Positions 14,581 to 22,773 of a stretch of 36,519 nt of DNA are shown piece after piece; positions within the stretch are counted from its first letter, which is position 1, and each line of letters begins with the position of its first letter. Below the pieces are notes generated by a model. It was not told the origin of the DNA, did no database searches, and worked only from the letters and a program-made list of their open reading frames with translations. The position numbers and the translations under genes are program-made. Source of the stretch: an uncultured Lachnospiraceae bacterium (lineage in GTDB: Bacteria; Bacillota; Clostridia; Lachnospirales; Lachnospiraceae); contig CADATP010000019.1 of NCBI GenBank assembly GCA_902790935.1, forward strand, positions 1-36,519. Reading direction: 5' to 3'.

Positions 14581-16785
14581 TCATTTTACTTTGTATATCC
14601 TAAAGTCTCCGCTTTGATCTATAAGCTCAAACTCTGTCTCATCGGTCGAAAGAAGGGACAGATCGTTTGTCGAAAGTACGTAGTCGACATCAAACAATTT
14701 AATCTTTTCACCCTTTAGATGTACGCTCAGCAGATCGTTGAAATCAAGCCAGTACGTTCCATATTGATTGTCCTCTTCTTCGAGTTCAAATTTTATATGA
14801 GCATATCTGTTGTAGTTCAGACTTTGACTATGATCATCGTCGAGTATATACCATCTTTCATTATTGGGATAGATCTGTGTACTGTTAATGCACCTTGCTC
14901 CCTGTGCAATAAGATAATTGGCGACGCTCACTTCCGTATTGTCGGTAACCCATATTCCTTCCGGATCATCCTTTACCAATTCTCCTATCTTTTCCGAAAG
15001 GTCAGATTCAAATAACCTTCCAAGCCTAAACTGAATAGGATTTACCGGCATTGAGGCAAAGAGACACAAAACGATTAATAACGTGCAAAAAGGAATATAG
15101 TATTTTTTTATATTAAGAACAAGAAATACTATAGCAAATGCCACTACTGCTATAACCAATATCATTTTCTTTGAAACATAAATTGAATACGCCCACCTTG
15201 AAGTAAATACCGCAAAAGCAGCATAAATCCCTGCCAGCACAATACTTACAAATGTTTTTAAAGATACAGTTTCCTCCGATAGCCCTTTTATCAGAAAAAT
15301 AACATTTATCAGGCCGATTGCAGCCATTGCTCTTCCCTGCGTTGACTTTCCGAGCAGGGTAATCTTTGCAAGCCATTCAGGTATACCTACTATACAATAG
15401 AAAGATATCAACACATATACCGCCAATAACATAATAGTTAAGAAATCAGCTTTCTTTTTCCTGATCATATTAAATACGGCTATTATTATCCCAATGGGAA
15501 AAAGGTCAATGAAAACAGCCATTTCACAAGGATTGCTGTTAATAATCCCTCCCTTGTACGGAAAGAATATGTTTCCCCACTGTGAAAAGTACTTGTATAG
15601 TTCTCCCCCGCCAGCGCTTATACGCTTTCCCGGATAATCACTGCCAAGTATGGCCACTACCGTATCCCATGATCTGTATAAAACAAATCCAAGAGAAGCT
15701 CCTACAAATATAACCATAAGAGCAATTGAAACATAATCAAAAACCTTCAATTTCTTAAGTCTTGATCTGTCTCTGATCAATACCCAAACCGCCAAAGCCA
15801 CATAAACATATGCAAGCGGCACCATATCCGCAGGATAGAAAGTTATTGCATATCCGCCTATACACATATACAGTCCTGCCAGACATAATAGTTTTACAAC
15901 CTTTTTTTCGGCATCAAGATATTTATCAATCAGTAATACGGCAAAAGCTCCGAATACAAGCATCTCTACAAGTCCATTGATTGCAAACCACCACTGAATA
16001 ACCGGTGAAAAAGCTACCGCAATCATACCTGCAGCCGACAAAAGCTTTTTATTCTTTGTTAAAAGCATAAAAAACTCAAAGTATACAAGACAAAGAACAA
16101 CTATCCTTGAACTCCAGAAAAATGCCAATCCGCATTCCGTTCCAAACAAAACAAATCCATTTAAAAACGGACGAAAGATCATACCGAAAAAGTCCCTTAC
16201 CGGCTGTCCATATATAATAAACACGTCTGTTGCTGTTCCTCTCAGCAGATAGTTTATACGTGAATAGGGGTTTTCTCCATAGGACTGTGAGATATTCATG
16301 GGTGTATATGTTGCCCACTCATCGCTTCTTATCGCTCTCGGAATTCCAAAAATCAAATCCTTATAGCTACGGCCGATAACATTGTTATATATAGTTATTG
16401 ATGAACCACTGAGTCTAAGTAATGTAAACAAAACTATGATTCCTGCACCTATCAGAAATCTGTATTTGTACACAAACTTTAAGAACTGCTCCCTTTTGTT
16501 TGATATAATAACGCTGACAAAAAGGAAAACCGTAAGAAAAAAAAGAAATCGAATTACATAAGCGAATTCGGTAAGACCATAATTTTCCGTACCCTCTTTA
16601 AGTATTTCAAAAAAACTGAAAAAGCGAAAATTATTCCCCGAAAATACATCTCTGATTACTGTATTATTATACAATTTATCTGAAAGATCCGTATATATAC
16701 CGGTAGTGAGCATTGCCAAAAACACATCCGCAATAAGCACAAAAACGGTCAGTATATTACCTCTGAATTTCTGCTTAGCATTCAT
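14581..16785 (-). CDS. Large polytopic membrane protein, GT-C glycosyltransferase-like
   Basis: The 734-residue product has about a dozen hydrophobic helices, starting with a TM near residues 15-30. An extracytoplasmic segment contains IPRAIRSDEWATYTP (about residues 155-170), followed by a large block of helices and a soluble extracytoplasmic C-terminal domain (about 600-734). The layout and the acidic SDEW segment before a long loop resemble membrane glycosyltransferases of the GT-C or YfhO-like type, which use polyprenyl-linked sugars to modify cell-wall polymers. I am not certain of the family. ATG at 16785 is preferred over an upstream TTG frame; the GGAGAG ribosome site is somewhat distant. 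A promoter lies at 16821-16849, and the PHP gene follows. Confidence 0.6.
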   Translation of the reverse strand: MNAKQKFRGNILTVFVLIADVFLAMLTTGIYTDLSDKLYNNTVIRDVFSGNNFRFFSFFEILKEGTENYGLTEFAYVIRFLFFLTVFLFVSVIISNKREQFLKFVYKYRFLIGAGIIVLFTLLRLSGSSITIYNNVIGRSYKDLIFGIPRAIRSDEWATYTPMNISQSYGENPYSRINYLLRGTATDVFIIYGQPVRDFFGMIFRPFLNGFVLFGTECGLAFFWSSRIVVLCLVYFEFFMLLTKNKKLLSAAGMIAVAFSPVIQWWFAINGLVEMLVFGAFAVLLIDKYLDAEKKVVKLLCLAGLYMCIGGYAITFYPADMVPLAYVYVALAVWVLIRDRSRLKKLKVFDYVSIALMVIFVGASLGFVLYRSWDTVVAILGSDYPGKRISAGGGELYKYFSQWGNIFFPYKGGIINSNPCEMAVFIDLFPIGIIIAVFNMIRKKKADFLTIMLLAVYVLISFYCIVGIPEWLAKITLLGKSTQGRAMAAIGLINVIFLIKGLSEETVSLKTFVSIVLAGIYAAFAVFTSRWAYSIYVSKKMILVIAVVAFAIVFLVLNIKKYYIPFCTLLIVLCLFASMPVNPIQFRLGRLFESDLSEKIGELVKDDPEGIWVTDNTEVSVANYLIAQGARCINSTQIYPNNERWYILDDDHSQSLNYNRYAHIKFELEEEDNQYGTYWLDFNDLLSVHLKGEKIKLFDVDYVLSTNDLSLLSTDETEFELIDQSGDFRIYKVK

Positions 16786-16820
16786 ATAAATAAATCTCTC
16801 CAACTTTTTATATCCACTAT

Positions 16821-16849
16821 AATATACACCACTTCCTCAATTATTACAA
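16821..16849 (-). promoter_or_regulatory. Promoter of the polytopic membrane protein gene
   Basis: TTGTAA (16849-16844), a 17-bp spacer and TATATT (16826-16821) lie between the esterase stop and the membrane protein start. Confidence 0.6.
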
Positions 16850-16882
16850 TTTACAGTTGATTAACATGCCTTCTGAAAAATG

Positions 16883-17800
16883 TTAATTAACATGTTTTCT
16901 GAAAAATTCAGTCTGGGCATCGTTAGCCTTTTTACCCTCCTCAAGTCTCATATTGCAATGAAAAACATGAGCGATTTCCTTGGCTTCCTTACTGCCGTAA
17001 ATCTTGCATTCTACCTCTATACCTTTTTCTTTGAGGAAATCTGCCATGGGCACGCATTCGCTAACCAGGAAATCATTATAACTCGAAAAAATATATGTCG
17101 GAGGATAATTTTTATCAATATTGCTGTGAAGCTCAACCCTCGGGTCTGAAATGAGTTTTTCATCGCCGAGATAATCCATCATAAGCTCATTATCTTTCTC
17201 GGAATAAGCTCTTTCAGGCATCTTGTACATGCCGCAGGCAAGCCCTATGGCTTTTAGTTTAACGCTTTCGGGCGCTGTAAGCCCAAAGAGCTTTGCATAA
17301 CCTTGGTTAGTAAACACGCATGCAAACTGGCTCGTAATCTGGGCTCCCGCAGAATCACCGACGATGAATACATTAGTCTTATCAGCACCGTATTTTTCGG
17401 CATTTTCATCTACCCATTTCATCACAGCCATAGCGTCCTCTATCGGCGCAGGAAAATGGTTCTCCGGTGCAAGTCTGTAATTGAAATTAACCACGGCAAA
17501 CCCGCGCTGCGCGAGATTCATGCAGTAAAACCTGTACAGTTCTTTGTCCCCATAAAAGTATCCGCCGCCATGGATATTAACGATAATCGGAAATCCTTTT
17601 TCGGTTGCTGTGTTACCCTTATCCTTTGGAACATATATATCCAGTAAATTCTGCTTGCCGTATGGTCCGTATGAGATGTCTCTAAACTTGTCGAGGCTCT
17701 CCGGCTCCTTAAGCCCTGCATCCCTTTTCGCATCGCTCTGCGCCCACGCCTTACGCATGGCATTAACCCGTTCTAAGCTTTTATTATCAGAATTCCCCAT
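16883..17800 (-). CDS. Alpha/beta hydrolase, HSL-type esterase/lipase
   Basis: The 305-residue cytosolic protein begins eight bases or so after AGAAGGAG. It shows the hormone-sensitive-lipase pattern: oxyanion-hole motif HGGGYFYG near residue 78, NYRLAPENHFPAP, the nucleophile elbow GDSAG near 148, a candidate catalytic Asp around SSYNDFLVS, and the last His in IAHVFHC near 280. Such enzymes hydrolyse short acyl or acetyl esters; in a plant-polymer degrader xylan or oligosaccharide deacetylation is a fair guess. The C-terminus ends FFRKHVN with a near-tandem copy of the final 21 bp directly downstream. It has no signal peptide. No partner gene is close; the palindromic element lies upstream. 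Confidence 0.85.
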   Translation of the reverse strand: MGNSDNKSLERVNAMRKAWAQSDAKRDAGLKEPESLDKFRDISYGPYGKQNLLDIYVPKDKGNTATEKGFPIIVNIHGGGYFYGDKELYRFYCMNLAQRGFAVVNFNYRLAPENHFPAPIEDAMAVMKWVDENAEKYGADKTNVFIVGDSAGAQITSQFACVFTNQGYAKLFGLTAPESVKLKAIGLACGMYKMPERAYSEKDNELMMDYLGDEKLISDPRVELHSNIDKNYPPTYIFSSYNDFLVSECVPMADFLKEKGIEVECKIYGSKEAKEIAHVFHCNMRLEEGKKANDAQTEFFRKHVN

Positions 17801-17889
17801 GTTGTCTCCTTCTCCGGATATTAAGCTTTATTCCGCCGTCTATGGTCCGGACATAAGTTCCTGTCTTTCTTATATTTATTTGATAACTA

Positions 17890-18107
17890 TAGGTGCGGGC
17901 GCCACAATACTTATTTTAGAGCGATAGATGGAGCGCTTAGCCGAAGATGCGTTGCGAAAACGGTCCCGACGATATTGTTTGAGCAGCTCGCCCTGATGAG
18001 GCGAGCGTCGCGAGTTGTAGTCGGGCGTTTTTGCACTTAGCAACGCATCGCAGGATAAGTTCTTGCGTAATCGTGCTATAAAATAAGTATTGTGACACTC
18101 GTGCCTA
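17890..18107. repeat. 218-nt imperfect palindromic element (MITE-like or structured RNA)
   Basis: The left end (17890-17922) and the inverted right end (18072-18107) share CACAATACTTATTTTA exactly, and match through the terminal TAGG with purine/purine or pyrimidine/pyrimidine changes. Inside, GATGCGTTGC pairs with GCAACGCATC, CCCGAC with GTCGGG, and CTCGCC with GGCGAG around a seven-base centre CTGATGA. The whole element can therefore fold as one long hairpin. It sits between the esterase start and the cellobiose phosphorylase terminator; open frames across it are not credible genes. Confidence 0.75.
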
Positions 18108-18127
18108 AGTTTACAGTTTATACAAAG

Positions 18128-18152
18128 AAAGTCCGGAACAAGTCCGGACTTT
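18128..18152 (-). terminator. Terminator of the cellobiose phosphorylase gene
   Basis: AAAGTCCGGA and TCCGGACTTT form a perfect 10-bp stem with a 5-nt loop 16 nt beyond the stop, followed on the minus strand by a T-rich tract. Confidence 0.85.
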
Positions 18153-18167
18153 CGCGAATAGTACATA

Positions 18168-20564
18168 TTATCCGAGTACTACAACGACTTCATTCTTATC
18201 TTTGAGCTTTGAAGCGGGGATAAGATCGCCGTCAAGTGCTTCTCCGTTTAAAGTAAGGCTCTTAACGCCGCTTGAAACGTGGTTAGGGTTCTCGACCTTA
18301 ATAGAGATGTGGCTTCCGCGGAAGTTCTTCTCCATCTTCATGCCGTCCCACTCGTGAGGAATTGAAGGAGAAACAACAAGTCCTTCGGGAGTAGGTCTCA
18401 TACCGCAGATACCCTCTACGCAGCCGACCATAACGGTAGAACCGGTTCCGGTAAGCCAATGCACATGAGCACGTCCTGCGAAAGGTGAACGCTTTGACTC
18501 AACGAACTGTCCGTGAACATAGGGCTCGATAACGCGGATCTCAGCCTTGTCGTTCATAGAAGCGGGTGAGCTCTCAAGGAAGTACTCGAAGGCTCTGTCA
18601 CCGTCTCCCATAAGAGACTCTGCAAGGATAAGCCATCCCTGTGACTGAGAGAAGATACCGCCGTTCTCCTTGGTATCGGGGTTGAAGATGTGCATAAGCG
18701 CACCGTCAAAGTAATGATCAACATAAGGGGGCTCGAGAAGCTTTACGCCGTAAGGAGTATTGAGGATGTCGTGTACGGAATCCATGGACTTCTTAGCCTG
18801 TTCATCGGAAGCAAATCCGGAGATAACAGCCCAGCTCTGGGGATTGAGCCACATATTTGCCTCGGGATCCTTCTTAGCGCCGACGATAACGCCGTTGTCT
18901 CTGATACCGCGGATGAATCTGTCCTCATCCCAGCACTTTGAAAGTGTCTCGCCAAGCTTTGACTTGATATCCTCAAGATACTTGATGTACTCGGTATCAT
19001 TTCTGTCACCGGCTATCTCAAGCATCATATTAAGAGCGTAGTAAAGCTGGAATGCAACGAAGGTAGACTCACCCTTTGCACCCATTCTTAAGCAGTCATT
19101 CCAGTCAGCGTGGAGACCTGCGGGCATATTGTGGTCGCCCATATGGTTCATAGAGAACTCGATAGCCTTCTTTAAGTGGTCATATACGGTATCCTCGCCG
19201 CCGTTAGCGTAGAGAATCTTCTCATCGAGGAAAGCGACATTTCCGCTCTCGGCGATATACTTGTAAACAGTAGGGAAGAGCCAGAGAGCATCATCCGCAC
19301 GATATGAAGGATGTCCGGTCATCTTTACCCACTCGGGATCATCGGGAGTACCTGAATTTCCGGGTACGAAATCAAATACAACAAGGGGAAGTCCCGCACC
19401 GTTGTTAACCTGCGCTGAGATCATAAAGCGGATCTTTTCGAGAGCCATCTCGGGATCCATGTGGATGATACCCTGGATATCCTGTACGGTATCGCGGTAT
19501 CCGTAGCCGTTTCTCTCTCCACAATAGATAAGGGATGCGGCTCTTGACCAGGTAAATGTAATGAAACACTGATATGCGTTCCATACGTTGATCATGTTGT
19601 TGAACTCATCGGAAGGAGTCTCAACCATGAAGTTCTCAAGCTTTGCATGCCAGTATGACTTAAGCTCTTCTACTTCCTTTTCTACAGTGCCGGCCTTCTC
19701 ATACTTCTTAATAAGCTCGTCGGCCTCGGCATTGTTCTTCTGTCCAAAGAGATAGGTAAAGGTCTTGCTCTCACCGGGTGCAAGCTCGATATCGGACTGA
19801 AGCGCACCGCAGCAGTTTGCATTGTAGTTAAGAGTTCCGTCGCACTTTCCGCTCTCAACGGCGATAGGATTTGAGTAGGTTCTGTAGGGTCCTATAAAGC
19901 TGTCGAGGTTTCCGTTATACGCATCAACCTTAGCGCCCGCAAGTCCGAAGAAACGCTCCTTGTGGTTAGAACCGGTAGCGTCCTTTCCGGAGTTCTCATT
20001 GATGTGCTCTAAGATCTTGTTGCCCTCGAATGAAGTTCTTGTAATGAACAGAGTGTACTGAAGGTTAACCTGATCCTGGTTGTAATTGCTCTCATTGGTA
20101 AACTCGATAAATCCGTAAACAGAAAGCTTTCTGGGCTTGTCAGAAGTATTGGTCACTTTGCAGTTCCAAACTTCGTAGGTAGCATCCTGAGGTACATAGT
20201 AGGTTGTCTCGGAATTAATACCTGCGTAATCGGTAGTAATCACGGTATAAGCTGTACCGTGACGGCAAACGTTCTTGTACTGATCGAGAGGCTTGCCTAC
20301 AGGCTGCCATGTTGCTGACCAATAATCCTTGTTCTCATTGTCACGGATGTAAATATAACGTCCGGGAAGTGCCATCTGGGAATTGAAACGATATCTTGAG
20401 ATACGTCCGTTGGCACCGCTTTGTACAAAGCTGTATCCTCCCGCATTATTTGAAATGATTGCTCCGTACGCGGGCGAACCAAGGTAGTTACACCAGGGCG
20501 CGGGGGTATCGGGGCGGTCAATGACATACTCTTTTGCGGCAAGGTCGAAATGTCCGTACTGCAT
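18168..20564 (-). CDS. Cellobiose phosphorylase (GH94)
   Basis: The 798-residue protein has the usual length of cellobiose phosphorylases. The N-terminal beta-sandwich begins MQYGHFDLAAKEYVIDRP with NYLGSPAYGAIISNNAGG. The (alpha/alpha)6 catalytic domain contains YGYRDTVQDIQG and ADWNDCL near residue 485, whose Asp is the expected general acid. It splits cellobiose with phosphate into glucose-1-phosphate and glucose in the cytosol, saving one ATP compared with hydrolysis. There is no signal peptide. The ribosome site GAGGAGG is eight bases from ATG. It is a single-gene unit with promoter, operator-like dyad and terminator. Cellodextrin phosphorylase is an alternative, but length and N-terminus favour cellobiose. 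Confidence 0.93.
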   Translation of the reverse strand: MQYGHFDLAAKEYVIDRPDTPAPWCNYLGSPAYGAIISNNAGGYSFVQSGANGRISRYRFNSQMALPGRYIYIRDNENKDYWSATWQPVGKPLDQYKNVCRHGTAYTVITTDYAGINSETTYYVPQDATYEVWNCKVTNTSDKPRKLSVYGFIEFTNESNYNQDQVNLQYTLFITRTSFEGNKILEHINENSGKDATGSNHKERFFGLAGAKVDAYNGNLDSFIGPYRTYSNPIAVESGKCDGTLNYNANCCGALQSDIELAPGESKTFTYLFGQKNNAEADELIKKYEKAGTVEKEVEELKSYWHAKLENFMVETPSDEFNNMINVWNAYQCFITFTWSRAASLIYCGERNGYGYRDTVQDIQGIIHMDPEMALEKIRFMISAQVNNGAGLPLVVFDFVPGNSGTPDDPEWVKMTGHPSYRADDALWLFPTVYKYIAESGNVAFLDEKILYANGGEDTVYDHLKKAIEFSMNHMGDHNMPAGLHADWNDCLRMGAKGESTFVAFQLYYALNMMLEIAGDRNDTEYIKYLEDIKSKLGETLSKCWDEDRFIRGIRDNGVIVGAKKDPEANMWLNPQSWAVISGFASDEQAKKSMDSVHDILNTPYGVKLLEPPYVDHYFDGALMHIFNPDTKENGGIFSQSQGWLILAESLMGDGDRAFEYFLESSPASMNDKAEIRVIEPYVHGQFVESKRSPFAGRAHVHWLTGTGSTVMVGCVEGICGMRPTPEGLVVSPSIPHEWDGMKMEKNFRGSHISIKVENPNHVSSGVKSLTLNGEALDGDLIPASKLKDKNEVVVVLG

Positions 20565-20601
20565 TTAATAATCCTCCTCGTTATCATAATTAATGTCAGA
20601 A

Positions 20602-20653
20602 TGTGCCATAAGCGCACACAATTTATTTTATCTTTAATATAGAGGATTTACAA
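20602..20653 (-). promoter_or_regulatory. Cellobiose phosphorylase promoter with LacI-like dyad
   Basis: TTGTAA (20653-20648), a 17-bp spacer and TAAAAT (20630-20625) are followed at the expected start point by TGTGC, seven bases and GCACA (20602-20618), a perfect dyad. Its position over the transcription start suits a repressor. The dyad does not match the CcpA cre consensus well; which factor binds is unknown. Confidence 0.6.
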
Positions 20654-20705
20654 GTAAATATAATTACGAAATTAGCTCTTTTTATAAGTTAAAATTAACA
20701 AAAGA

Positions 20706-20744
20706 ATAGCCCACGCGAATATCAAAATATTTCACGCAGGCTAT
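20706..20744 (-). terminator. Probable terminator of the zinc-ribbon gene
   Basis: ATAGCC (20706-20711) pairs with GGCTAT (20739-20744) with a partly matched inner stem; only a weak T-rich stretch follows on the minus strand. Confidence 0.5.
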
Positions 20745-20789
20745 AAAACAAATAATCTCATATAATATCCAATGGATATTTATATCATA

Positions 20790-20972
20790 TTATAGGGTGA
20801 TAGGAGCTCCGAACTTTACTTTTAAAAGCTCTAAAAGTCTCTGTTCTCTTTCTTCGCGAGTCTCATTAAGCTCGAAACCGGATTTCTTGCTTTCCTTTAC
20901 CATTCTCTCGCCACAGTAATTGCAAAATCTCATTCCGTCTTCTATTTCCTTACCACATTTAGTACATTTCAT
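20790..20972 (-). CDS. Small zinc-ribbon protein, 60 residues
   Basis: The product MKCTKCGKEIEDGMRFCNYC has two C-x-x-C knuckles (Cys3/Cys6 and Cys17/Cys20), followed by a charged helix (ETREEREQRLLELLK) and GAPITL at the end. The pattern is a minimal zinc-ribbon (zf-ribbon_3-like) domain; its helix may serve oligomerisation or partner binding. GGAGATG precedes the start. The gene stands alone, driven by a dyad-filled promoter almost identical to the one ahead of the 58-residue gene at the left end, so the two small proteins may share a regulator. Function is unknown. Confidence 0.75.
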   Translation of the reverse strand: MKCTKCGKEIEDGMRFCNYCGERMVKESKKSGFELNETREEREQRLLELLKVKFGAPITL

Positions 20973-20998
20973 AATATCATCTCCATATAAAAAGCCGA

Positions 20999-21013
20999 GG
21001 CTGTAATACAGCC
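20999..21013 (-). promoter_or_regulatory. Leader palindrome before the zinc-ribbon gene
   Basis: The palindrome GGCTGTAATACAGCC is followed on the minus strand by TCGGCTTTTT just before the ribosome site, and might act as a weak attenuator. The call is tentative. Confidence 0.3.
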
Positions 21014-21038
21014 CTCCGATTTTCTTTTATCCTAAACT

Positions 21039-21069
21039 GTTATATACCCGGGGGTAACCCCCAGGTCAA
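21039..21069 (-). promoter_or_regulatory. Dyad-filled promoter of the zinc-ribbon gene
   Basis: TTGACC (21069-21064) is followed by TGGGGGTTACCCCCGGG and TATATAAC. A -10 can be read as TATATA with a 17-bp spacer or TATAAC (21044-21039) with a 19-bp spacer. The 24-bp block 21046-21069 matches 589-612 at 23 positions. Confidence 0.65.
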
Positions 21070-21096
21070 TAGGGAAACTGAATTTTCATAAATAGT

Positions 21097-21213
21097 TTAC
21101 AATTTTTTCCACCTGATGGACAATTCTTTATGCACTTTTATATGGCTTTTCAGTTTTTTTTGAGACCAAAAAACACAGGGCTGCAACCCTGTGTTTTTTG
21201 TAGTGAAAGTCAT
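21097..21213 (-). CDS. Possible leader peptide or small protein, 38 residues
   Basis: An ATG at 21213 follows AAGGA by eight bases and lies about 25 nt after a predicted transcription start. The frame reads MTFTTKNTGLQPCVFW and continues with Lys-rich residues to TAA at 21099-21097. It spans a strong terminator hairpin, so full-length product requires read-through. It may be a leader peptide that couples translation to termination, or a chance frame in a small RNA gene. No family is recognised. Confidence 0.3.
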   Translation of the reverse strand: MTFTTKNTGLQPCVFWSQKKLKSHIKVHKELSIRWKKL

Positions 21214-21238
21214 AAATACTTTCCTTAATCTCTTTTGT
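21165..21238 (-). ncRNA. Candidate small RNA of about 74 nt
   Basis: A near-consensus promoter (21245-21273) is followed within about 40 nt by a perfect terminator hairpin (21168-21199). The only transcript that would accumulate is a short RNA with a 3' hairpin and U-run. It could be a regulatory RNA or an attenuated leader. Confidence 0.4.
21168..21199. terminator. Strong bidirectional intrinsic terminator
   Basis: AAAAAACACAGGG and CCCTGTGTTTTTT form a perfect 13-bp stem around CTGCAA, with oligo-A and oligo-T on both sides. Confidence 0.9.
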
Positions 21239-21244
21239 ACTTTT

Positions 21245-21273
21245 ATAATAATCCCATAGTTTCGCATTGTCAA
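21245..21273 (-). promoter_or_regulatory. Promoter of the short transcript
   Basis: TTGACA (21273-21268), a 17-bp spacer and TATTAT (21250-21245). A 10-bp palindrome TAGTGCACTA lies upstream at 21300-21309. The rest of 21274-21428 is AT-rich and holds only a weak hairpin (21403-21423) after the lipoprotein stop. Confidence 0.75.
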
Positions 21274-21428
21274 ACACATTTATAAAAACTGTCCTGGTAT
21301 AGTGCACTAATATATATAATTTAAAGCAAGGAAATTTTTTATAAAAAATACAACCAAACTAATAGACTGACTGTATTAATTCATGCGTTTTTCTATCTTG
21401 CCTTGAATGTAAAATTCAAGGGTCCTTA

Positions 21429-22385
21429 TCAAGGCTTATATACTGTAATCGTTGTATACCTAACTCCATTATACACGCCGGCTTCACCGCTAAAATCAAG
21501 GCCATAGCCCTCCATTGGCAGCAGGCCTAAACCATTCCAGATTTCATTTACACATTCGTTCAGCTTATCAATGTCAGTTGCAGCTCCAGTAGATGAGCAA
21601 TATGCATCTACTCCGGAGCCATAAACCTTATACGCTTCATATGGGAAATCTCCAGTGCCGGGAGTGCCTGCACCTGCACTACCCGTATTTCCGCTATCAG
21701 CTTCCTGCGCTTTTGCATTAGGATCTCCCTCATACGCCGCTCTACCCTCGCTCTTTCCGTGGTTCTTATAATGATCATAAAGCGCAGTCTTTGAATTTCC
21801 TACGGCAGATACAACATCAGGATTATTATTTGCGTAATATGTGGCATCGAACCAATCAGGTATCTCTGCTTCCTTCTTTGCGGCCTCCTCTTCGGCAGCC
21901 TTCTTCTCCGCTGCTATCCTTTCCTGCTCCGCGGCATATTCCTTATCGTATGTTTCCTTTGTTTCAAGAATAGCATCATATTCAGTTTTGAAACTATCTG
22001 CTTCAGCGTCGTCGTATTCGGCTGAGTACTTATCGGCAAGGGCGTTCAGAGCATCAATGCCTTCGGTATTTCCGTTTGCTTCCATTTCAGCAATGAGACC
22101 AGGGATATCGTTTTCGATTGTATTTGCGATATCTTCTCTGAGAGCTGCAACTCTCTCCTTTTCTTTCTCGGCTTCTGCATCAGCTTCAGACTGCTTATCA
22201 GCGTCCTCAACATTTTCCGGAACGTCAATGGTAGCTTCTACGATGGTCTCTTCTGCTGTATTTGTTTCTGTAGTTGTTTCAACATTTGTTTCCGTATTTG
22301 CTCTTGTGTCAGTATTTACGGCACATCCTGCAAGGGCTCCTACAAGGGTTGCGGCGAGGATGAAAGATAAGATCTTGTTTCTCAT
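21429..22385 (-). CDS. Surface lipoprotein with acidic linker, coiled coil and FD-YY-NPDV motif
   Basis: The 318-residue protein has a lipoprotein signal with lipobox LAGC (Cys21). A Thr/Glu-rich linker to about residue 65 is followed by a charged alpha-helical or coiled-coil region (about 65-175, ending in KKAAEEEAAKKEAEIPDW). One copy of the surface-protein motif FDATYYANNNPDV with HYKNHGKSEGR follows at about 178-215. After a Gly/Ala/Ser linker comes a small C-terminal domain of about 75 residues, unrecognised, with a Cys pair (YCSSTG, LNECVN). It is likely attached to the outer face of the membrane and may bind a wall or extracellular ligand. AAGGGAG lies nine bases before ATG. The promoter's spacer holds a run of nine G, which could make expression phase-variable. 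Confidence 0.7.
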   Translation of the reverse strand: MRNKILSFILAATLVGALAGCAVNTDTRANTETNVETTTETNTAEETIVEATIDVPENVEDADKQSEADAEAEKEKERVAALREDIANTIENDIPGLIAEMEANGNTEGIDALNALADKYSAEYDDAEADSFKTEYDAILETKETYDKEYAAEQERIAAEKKAAEEEAAKKEAEIPDWFDATYYANNNPDVVSAVGNSKTALYDHYKNHGKSEGRAAYEGDPNAKAQEADSGNTGSAGAGTPGTGDFPYEAYKVYGSGVDAYCSSTGAATDIDKLNECVNEIWNGLGLLPMEGYGLDFSGEAGVYNGVRYTTITVYKP

Positions 22386-22440
22386 TATTTCTAACTCCCT
22401 TCTTATATTCGTGATCCTTGTAAATAAAATATATAGTGTT

Positions 22441-22471
22441 ATCTTACCCCCCCCCTTGAATTTTTTGTCAA
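22441..22471 (-). promoter_or_regulatory. Lipoprotein promoter with G9 tract in the spacer
   Basis: On the minus strand TTGACA (22471-22466) is followed by a 19-bp spacer ending in nine consecutive G (22455-22447) and TAAGAT (22446-22441). A spacer two bases shorter would be optimal. Homopolymer slippage would alter the spacing. The remaining 22472-22739 is AT-rich; I see no gene or known motif in it. Confidence 0.55.
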
Positions 22472-22739
22472 GAGGAACTTAGTAATTATCCACAAAAATC
22501 TCATGGCACCAATGTCATAGACTCAAGACTTTATGCACTATTACAAGTAAAATCCCAAGAAAATCTATCTTCCTGTGCTGAAATTCCCTTATTTTCTTTT
22601 TGCTACAATAAATATCTTTTTATCCATAAATCCTTTAACCGCGCCTGTTGAATGCATTTTTAGAGAAAAGTTTTGTGTATATTGCCCATGTTTTTCTTAT
22701 GTGCATATTTCCGATATTTTCTTTTTTTAATCCAATGTA

Positions 22740-22745
22740 TATAAT
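22740..22745 (+). promoter_or_regulatory. Probable -10 box of the nuclease-like gene
   Basis: TATAAT lies 29 bp before the ATG. No good -35 is found at the right distance, so activation or an extended contact may be needed. Confidence 0.4.
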
Positions 22746-22773
22746 GGCGGTATCTTAATTATGAGGGGGAAAA

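Noticed and set aside
17876-18166. Minus-strand 96-residue open frame
   Set aside because: It coincides with the 218-nt palindrome and a terminator hairpin, without ribosome site or recognisable domain.
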